From the NCBI GenBank assembly GCA_951802425.1, contig OX637795.1, positions 4,568,501 to 4,632,500 on the forward strand: 64,000 nucleotides of DNA, in the 5' to 3' direction. The notes under the pieces were generated by a model that saw only the letters and a program-made list of their open reading frames with translations, did no database searches and was not told the origin of the DNA. Both the position numbers and the translations under genes were made by a program. The DNA is from Clavaria fumosa. Lineage: Eukaryota; Basidiomycota; Agaricomycetes; Agaricales; Clavariaceae. This document shows positions 57,600-64,000 of the stretch, one piece after another (position 1 is the first letter of the stretch; each line of letters starts with the position of its first letter).

Positions 57600-58200
57600 A
57601 TGAGACTACAAGACTTATATAGGTATGTACTAATGAGACTACTAATGAGACTACAAGACTTGTATAGGTGTATACTAATGAGACTACAAGACTTGTTTAA
57701 GAGATTATTAATGGGACTACAAGACTTGTATAAGTGATTACTAATGAGACTACATGACTTGGATAGGTGTATACTAATGAGACTACAAGACTTGTATAGG
57801 TGTATACTAATGAGACTACATGACTTGGATAGGTGTATACTAATGAGACTACAAGACTTGTATAGGTGTATACTAATGAGACTACAAGACTTGTATAGGT
57901 GTATACTAATGAGACTACATGACTTGGATAGGTGTATACTAATGAGACTACAAGACTTGTATAGGTGTATACTAATGAGACTACAAGACTTGTATAAGTC
58001 ATTACTAATGAGCTACAGAACTCATATAAGTGATTACTAATGAGACTATAAGTGATTACTAATGAGACTATAAGTGATTGCTAATGAGACTACAGACCTC
58101 TTATGGGTGATTACTAATGAGGCTACAAAACTCGTATAAGTGATTGTTAATGAGACTACAGAACTCATATAGACCATTACTATTGAGACTACAAAACTCA
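57600..58200. repeat. 33-bp tandem array, left copy
   Basis: The unit CTAATGAGACTACAAGACTT plus GTATAGGTGTATA repeats about 17 times. As 33 is a multiple of 3, open frames appear on both strands (LVVSLVYTYTS on the minus). This is the reverse complement of the array at 62.85-64.0 kb. Confidence 0.9.
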
Positions 58201-58715
58201 TTTGTCTATGCTTAGAACATTTTTTGTTGGGTAGTTTGAGTCTAAAAGTTATTCACAGCATATATAGCACTTGACTCATGAGTCTATCACAGTCATGGAT
58301 CCCTAGTATAATCTTTGGCAAGCGTGTATTTTATTCACGACATATATGATATTAGACACTGGAGACAACTAGAGCCATACATTTCTTACTTATGAGTGGG
58401 TACATGGGTGACTTAGTCATATGATACAAATGATAAATGATGCTATTTGAATGATTGGCATCCTTACATTGTATCCTATATTACTTTGCACATTTGTGGC
58501 TGTATTATGTGGTGGTTTGCTAGCTTCTCGATGTAGACATTGTCTCTCCGCCTTCAGTCTACTCTACTTAGGAGTTGCATATTTTGCACTTGCTCTCCTT
58601 GTGATAACTGTATGCAGACATTAGAGACGTTTAATGTTGCATCCATTAAGCATACCCATTGTTGACTCAGGCAAAGGATGAATAATGAAATTGTCATTGT
58701 GCGATTATGAATGTG
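58201..58715. other. hAT left arm, no gene seen
   Basis: AT-rich non-coding DNA between the left array and the transposase stop codon. It probably includes the transposase 3' UTR. Confidence 0.5.
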
Positions 58716-61700
58716 TATTTACTGTCCCGTACTAGGACCAGGTTCAGCAAGTGTCTTCATGTAGGAACGAAGATCCTCAGGCACTACTTGAGCTGCCTGC
58801 TGCTCCAACTCTGCTACTTCATCCTCCCACTTCTGGCCTTTGCTAAAATTCAGCTCCTCTCCTTTCCTGAAGAAATATTTCAGAATTTGTAATGATTCCA
58901 TTAGTGCTGGAGAGATCCTGCTTCGTCTTGCAGTCATTGTTTCTTTTCCTGATGAAAAGATGCGTTCACATGGCACACTTGTCGCTTGGATAGGTATAAT
59001 ATCCATTGCCAATTGAAACAGTCGTGGGTATCGATTTTGAGATTCCTTAAAGAACCTAAGTGAACTGTTGATTTGAAGGGTTGGCCACTTACCTGCCAGA
59101 ATGAGATGGCACTTGTTCCCATCTCAGTATCATTCAAGTACTGGTCTACTTCCCGATTAACTGAACGGTCCTGGCCATTAGAGTGTTTGTGTCGAAGCCG
59201 GAGAATATCTGCAGCACTCTGCTCTATTTCTCCATCTGCTTTGTCTTGTTTAGATGGCTCTGTGGGTTGTCCTTGTCCATAGGATGACACCTGAAGGATA
59301 TGTTAGGCATAATTGTTATACATTTTATCTGACTCACTGCATTGATCAAAGCCTGTCTGGCTGTTTGGTATCTCATAGGATCTGAGTCACGAAATGCATT
59401 GAGTTTGCTCTCTGGATCAAGTGCTAAAAGACATAATTTATAATGTGTTAACCAGAAAGAGGTCAACTCACCCATTGCTATCACATAGGCAGGAACTTCC
59501 TTTGCATAGTCAAAGTAGTCTTGGAGTTTTTGTATTCCAAGCTCAATGATGGGACCTGCTGCGTCTTCTTCCTCTGCAAGCTCCTCCCATCTAGCAATGA
59601 ATGCCTCAAAGGCAGAAATTGCATGGCATAAAGTTGGTGTGTTTTCAAGAGCCAACATATGTTGAAATGCATGGGGCACCTGATCAATAATAGTTTTAAC
59701 TTAGAGCTTATATCACATAAGGATGAGACCTCAAGGATGGCTTTGTAAAGTTTCAACTTCTTCCAGTCTTCAGATTTTAGGGCATGTTTCCTGAGCTGAG
59801 GAAATTCATCGTACTGAAGGAGCTTTTCAATTGCCTACAGAATAATTTGAGCATCACATCTCAAAGCTTTCTAAGACATACCTTTCTGAGAGCTAAAGCA
59901 CGCTTAATCATAAGGTGTGTTGAGGACCATCTTATGTCAGTGTCGGAGAGTAGTTGCAAGTTCTTCTTGTTAACCTCTTGTACAATTGATGAGAAGCCTT
60001 GCCGACAAAGAGAAGAATTCCGAATCTGTGGAGGTTTCTTTAATGCATTTGACAGAATGATGAGGAGCCATACAGAGATAATGAGGGAACGTAGCACTGC
60101 AATACTATCTTTCTGTGTTGCTGGACCAGAATTATAGTCAGGTGCATTGGCTGCTGCAAATTGGATGTGTGTAATGGCCTTGAGAGTAGCTTTACATGCC
60201 AAGTTTACTATGTGAGCAAAGCAACTAAGGCAAATTCTCAACCTCCATGTAAATGTTCACAATTCAAATTACCCACCGTATTCTTTGCTCATACTGATCA
60301 AATTGGATGCCTCGGTCATGTAGGACTTCTTCCAATGATGCCATCATGGTATCATTGTTAGAGGCATTGTCTGATGTGATCCAGCCAACCTAGACTTCAG
60401 TCAGACATAATATATATGAATACAAAATGTTTCTCACTTTCTCTGCAATCTTGAGGCGGTCTATAATGTACAGAAAGCAATGTGCGAGGTGCTCCCCAGT
60501 GTGGCGCCCAGGGATTCTATGAAATCCAATCAAATCAGCTCTGAGTCAAAGTTGCTTATGTTGCCCTGCAACAGTGTTTGCTTCAATTGGTTGGACCCAG
60601 TGGGCAGTAACGGCCATGTATGGGACTTGATTGGGGTCTGTCCAGACATCTGTTGTGAATGAAACCTTCCCAAGTGACATCTGTATGGATTCAGCACCTG
60701 TTTGATTAGGGATAGAGTACAACATACTTTCAGCTCCTCAGCTAAGTGATCAATATAGGTCTGGTAGACCTTATTGATATGAGTGTAAATGGCAGTACGA
60801 TGAGGAATGTCTGCTTCCTTGAGCTCCCGTCGCAGAAGTAAGAAGATCTTGCGTAAATGTGAAGATTCGATGACATTTAGGGACTAAACCTGAAATCAGC
60901 ATGGTTTGTGGATAGTGTTCTACTCTGACCTGGTCATCAGCTACTATAAACTCAACTAGGGCATCAAGAAATGCCTGTTTTGAGAAAGGCTGGCGCCGTA
61001 ACTGCTGTACTACATCGCCTGATGTTTTCCTGTATTCCTGGATGACTGGTTGAGCATCTTGAGCTGTAATCTCAATCCCAGCATCATCACAGGCTTGGAT
61101 CCACAATTCAATGTGGTTCTCATATAGATGACGCCTAAGAACTCCAGTTGATGTCTTATGGCTGAAGTCGATGACTTTATAGTCAGGATTGGCAGCTGAG
61201 AATTCCCTATTAACATTCAATAAGTAAGAATCATAACCTAAGTTCTATTGACCAATGACCACCCACAAGCAAAACTTGCAATATTGTCTTTGTTCTCTCA
61301 GTTCAAAAAATGTCCTCACGTCAGTGGCCTTATGCTGTTTGTGCCGTTGTGGTTCCTTGCTTGGAGGGCCAGCTTGAGTAGGTGGAGGCTGAGCTTGAGC
61401 TTGAGATCCAGGAGGAACAATGGCATTAGGATGGGCACTCGTGTCAGATTCTGATTCTGAACCCAAGTCTAGTTCTGCCATTGCATCTGTGAAGTCCTCA
61501 ACCCGAAGCTGAGAAGCTTGGGGTAGACTTGGTTTCAAGCCTACAATTGGATGAAATATAGGCTGGGGAATGCGAAAAGGAGTTGGTGATGGAGGCTGCA
61601 TTGACCTATGTGGATGCCTGGATCGTGGAGTAAAAAGAACCTGGGCTGCTTGACTCCCTTACATTATTCAGTTAGTCATATAATGTCTATTGAAGTCACA

Positions 61701-62104
61701 AATGTGCATCTACCTCTAGTAGCCATCTCATTCTGATGAAGTGCAACTTGGACAGGAAGTTTTGAAGGGCTTCTGATTGTGCGTTGTGGTCGTTTAACTG
61801 TCCCTATTCAATCAATGTCAGTCATGAACTAACATCCAACAAGTGAAGTATGCCTTGATTGGTTGTTGCAGCATCAACAGTATCTGGGTTGACATTGGCA
61901 GACTCAGACCTGTGTTCTGTGGGATACATATTAGATGCTGTGCCACATAATAAACATAAACTGAAGATATGAAAGGAAGAATAGAAATGAAGAATAAGAT
62001 GAGAGTAACAAACTGTCAACTTGGGAATGGGTCTGAGGATGCTCGTCTGAGGGCTTGACATGTTGCTTTTGATTGGTTTTGTTATTCTTCTTTCTTGGGG
62101 CCAT
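58716..62104 (-). CDS. hAT-family transposase (BED finger, RNase H-like core, dimerisation domain)
   Basis: The transposase excises and reinserts the element. On the minus strand exon 1 starts at the ATG at 62104 (MAPRKKNNKTNQKQHVKP, nuclear-signal-like). Short exons follow, then a Pro-rich exon (61601 on) leading to a BED zinc finger: QYCKFC, and after an intron STGVLRRHLYENH. Core: PFSKQAFLDALVEFIVADDQ, TTDVWTDPNQVPYMAVTAHW (first catalytic Asp region), VGWITSDNASNNDTMM (second Asp), SCFAHIVNLACKA, and DIRWSSTHLMIKRALALR. The C-terminal hAT dimerisation domain reads MDIIPIQATSVPCERIFSSG and SRISPALMESLQILKYF. At least nine introns are needed. A stop lies near 60555, within a region where splice sites are unclear. 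Otherwise the protein is well preserved. Confidence 0.85.
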
Positions 62105-62850
62105 AGTGCTGTATTCAAGGAAGAAACTCAGTGATGCAGGAATGTGAACATATATGGTAGACCTGGCCCTGATTGTCCTACATGTCAAACATTGCAAATG
62201 TCGTGAATAAATGGTGAAGGCTTGTTTGAAAATGCTTTCTTAGATACTCTATAATAGAGCTTAGGAGTCTTACTAGTAATTGGTTACCTGGATTGGCAGA
62301 CTTGCCATCATGAAGTGGTGTGACTCTGTGAACTTGTTAGTAATTACTTGGTTTTGCCAGCAATGGGATACTTATAAGACTCTATTGGGGAGTCTTTTGT
62401 TGTACTCTCATTAGTAATTAATTACTAACAAGTTACAAAACTCCATAGTAAAGTCTGGCTACTGAAGAGATCCTTGGACTCTGTCACGGAGTTTTGTCTT
62501 GTCACTTGGGTTACTTACATTGGGGTTGTAGTTGTGTGACTAATTACTTACTTAGGTTTTGTAGTATGTTAATAGTCACTAAGCTTATGATTGTAATCTT
62601 ATTAGTAATTACTTGTAGTAACACTTATTTGATTCACTTCCATGCATGAACTTTAGGGCAGGGTTATTTGAACTTTGCCACTTGTTCATGCATGCTAAAG
62701 ATGGGGTGGAGGGGAAGAGGGGTTAAAGGCCCTTTGAGTCATATTAATAGTTACTTGTAGTCATGTCACTAATTACTTACTTTAGATTTGTAGTCATGTA
62801 AGTCATCACTTACTTAAGGGTTGTAGTCTGGTTAGTAATCACCTACACAA
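62105..62850. other. hAT right arm near the transposase start
   Basis: AT-rich DNA with scattered ATTAGTAATTACT and CATGCATGAAC motifs. It would contain the transposase promoter. No coding frame. Confidence 0.45.
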
Positions 62851-64000
62851 GTCTTGTATTCTTATTAGCAATCATTGGTATACACCTATAAGTCTTGTAG
62901 TCCCATTAGTAATCACTTATACAAGTCTTGTAGTCTCATTAGTATACACCTATCCAAGTCTTGTAGTCTCATTAGTGTACACCTATACAAGTCTTGTAGT
63001 CTCATTAGTATACACCTATACAAGAATTGTAGTCTCATTAGTAATCACCTAAACAAGTCTTGTAGTCTCACTAGTAATCACTTATACAAGTCTTGTAGTC
63101 TCATTAGTATACACCTATACAAGTCTTGTAGTCTCACTAGTAATCACTTATACAAGTCTTGTAGTCTCATTAGTATACACCTATACAAGTCTTGTAGTCT
63201 CATTAGTATACACTTATACAAGTCTTGTAGTCTCATTAGTATACACCTATACAAGTCTTGTAGTCTCATTAGTATACACCTATACAAGAATTGTAGTCTC
63301 ATTAGTAATCACCTAAACAAGTCTTGTAGTCTCACTAGTAATCACTTATACAAGTCTTATAGTCTCATTAGTATACACCTATACAAGTCTTGTAGTCTCA
63401 TTAGTAATCACCTACACAAGTCTCATTAGTATATACCTATCCAAGTCTTGTAGTCTCATTAGTGTACACCTATACAAGTCTTGTAGTCTCATTAGTAATC
63501 ACTTATACAAGTCTTGTAGTCTCATTAGTAATCACCTATACAAGTCTTGTAGTCTCATTAGTAATCACCTATACAAGTATTGTAGTCTCACTAGTAATCA
63601 CTTATACAAGTCTTGTAGTCTCATTAGTATACACCTATACAAGTCTTGTAGCCTCATTAGTATACACCTATACAAGAATTGTAGTCTCATTAGTAATCAC
63701 CTAAACAAGTCATGTAGTCTCATTAGTAATCACTTATACAAGTCTTGTAGTCCCATTAGTAATCACTTATACAAGTCTTGTAGTCTCATTAGTATACACC
63801 TATCCAAGTCTTGTAGTCTCATTAGTGTACACCTATACAAGTCTTATAGTCTCATTAGTATACACCTATACAAGAATTGTAGTCTCATTAGTGTACACCT
63901 ATACAAGTCTTATAGTCTCATTAGTATACACCTATACAAGAATTGTAGTCTCATTAGTAATCACCTAAACAAGTCTTGTAGTCTCACTAGTAATCACCTA
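62850..64000. repeat. 33-bp tandem array, right copy (continues beyond window)
   Basis: About 35 copies of TAGTCTCATTAGTATACACC plus TATACAAGTCTTG, with variants (AATCACCTA/AATCACTTA; CAAGAATTG). Higher-order periodicity is visible where blocks of several units repeat together (62935-63060 resembles 63215-63330). Open frames on the plus strand are repeat-driven. Confidence 0.95.

Larger units (their letters stand above)
55144..64000 (-). mobile_element. Large hAT transposon (right end beyond window)
   Basis: A minus-strand transposase gene (58.7-62.1 kb) sits between long non-coding arms. The 33-bp tandem array at 57.59-58.2 kb and that at 62.85-64.0 kb are the same repeat in opposite orientation, so the arms are large inverted structures around the gene. 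The left arm starts with hAT-type terminal motifs. Length is at least 8.9 kb, large for a hAT element. Confidence 0.7.

Noticed and set aside
57697..58040. Open frames of about 100 codons with LVVSLVYTYTS or MRLQDLYRCIL repeats
   Set aside because: They are products of a 33-bp tandem array lacking stop codons; the same holds for 62875-63704.
57600..64000. CRISPR-like regular repeats
   Set aside because: The units are contiguous tandem repeats without unique spacers, in a eukaryotic transposon.

Overview
The window is nuclear DNA of a filamentous fungus, most likely a basidiomycete of the Agaricomycetes type. This rests on many 45-90 nt introns (GT..AG), a FunK1-type kinase, a Crinkler (CRN) effector gene, chromodomain Ty3/gypsy elements, hAT transposons, and host-gene remnants (Naa10, Hsp70, OSBP/Osh1, clathrin heavy chain, histidine acid phosphatase) whose residues look basidiomycete-like. 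Species cannot be fixed from the sequence alone. No bacterial features, CRISPR arrays or confident tRNA/rRNA genes were seen.

Layout. 1-2.1 kb: an unplaced gene-like exon pair whose intron holds a near-perfect 1.07 kb palindrome. 2.2-17.5 kb: a dense run of host-gene copies, nearly all damaged: FunK1 kinase (one frameshift), Naa10/ARD1 acetyltransferase (truncated), alpha/beta hydrolase (minus strand, internal deletion), Cdc20-like WD40 protein (truncated), Hsp70 (internal block replaced by a CAC-rich repeat), a PTP-like phytase/paladin fragment, a multi-exon secreted protein (frameshift, no start codon), an Osh1-type oxysterol-binding protein (minus strand, about three frameshifts) and a clathrin heavy-chain fragment. 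17.7-18.1 kb: a TA-flanked MITE. 18.5-21.2 kb: a basidiomycete family of unknown function with a poly-Asn/Asp tract. 21.7-22.4 kb: a hairpin and a minisatellite.

23.6-46.4 kb is a nest of LTR retrotransposons. Gypsy A (two inverted gag-bearing fragments and a decayed pol) interrupts a Cys-rich gene. Its pol is cut at 30074 by element D, a short-LTR element on the minus strand with a gag-like reading frame and no visible pol. D is split by Gypsy B (31106-39504, minus strand, LTRs of about 1.3 kb, near-matching 5-bp target duplication). Gypsy B carries between pol and its 3' LTR an antisense, intron-containing gene for a Zn2Cys6-like plus coiled-coil protein. D's other end abuts Gypsy C (40.85-46.14 kb, plus strand), which has nearly intact gag and pol, three in-frame TGA codons, a 3' LTR and no 5' LTR. 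A 247-bp MITE follows.

47.4-50.1 kb carries a CRN-type effector gene (ubiquitin-like header plus P-loop NTPase, minus strand). 50.6-54.9 kb has another alpha/beta-hydrolase fragment, an 850-bp imperfect trinucleotide tract, a duplicated scrap of phosphatase 3' coding sequence, and a damaged histidine acid phosphatase. From 55.14 kb to the window end lies one large hAT transposon: a minus-strand transposase gene (58.7-62.1 kb) flanked by 33-bp tandem arrays in opposite orientation, plus a 91-bp array on the left.

The genes do not form a working pathway. The window reads as a transposon-rich region that gathers and erodes gene copies, with the CRN gene the most nearly intact host-type gene and the hAT and Gypsy C proteins the best-preserved mobile-element proteins.
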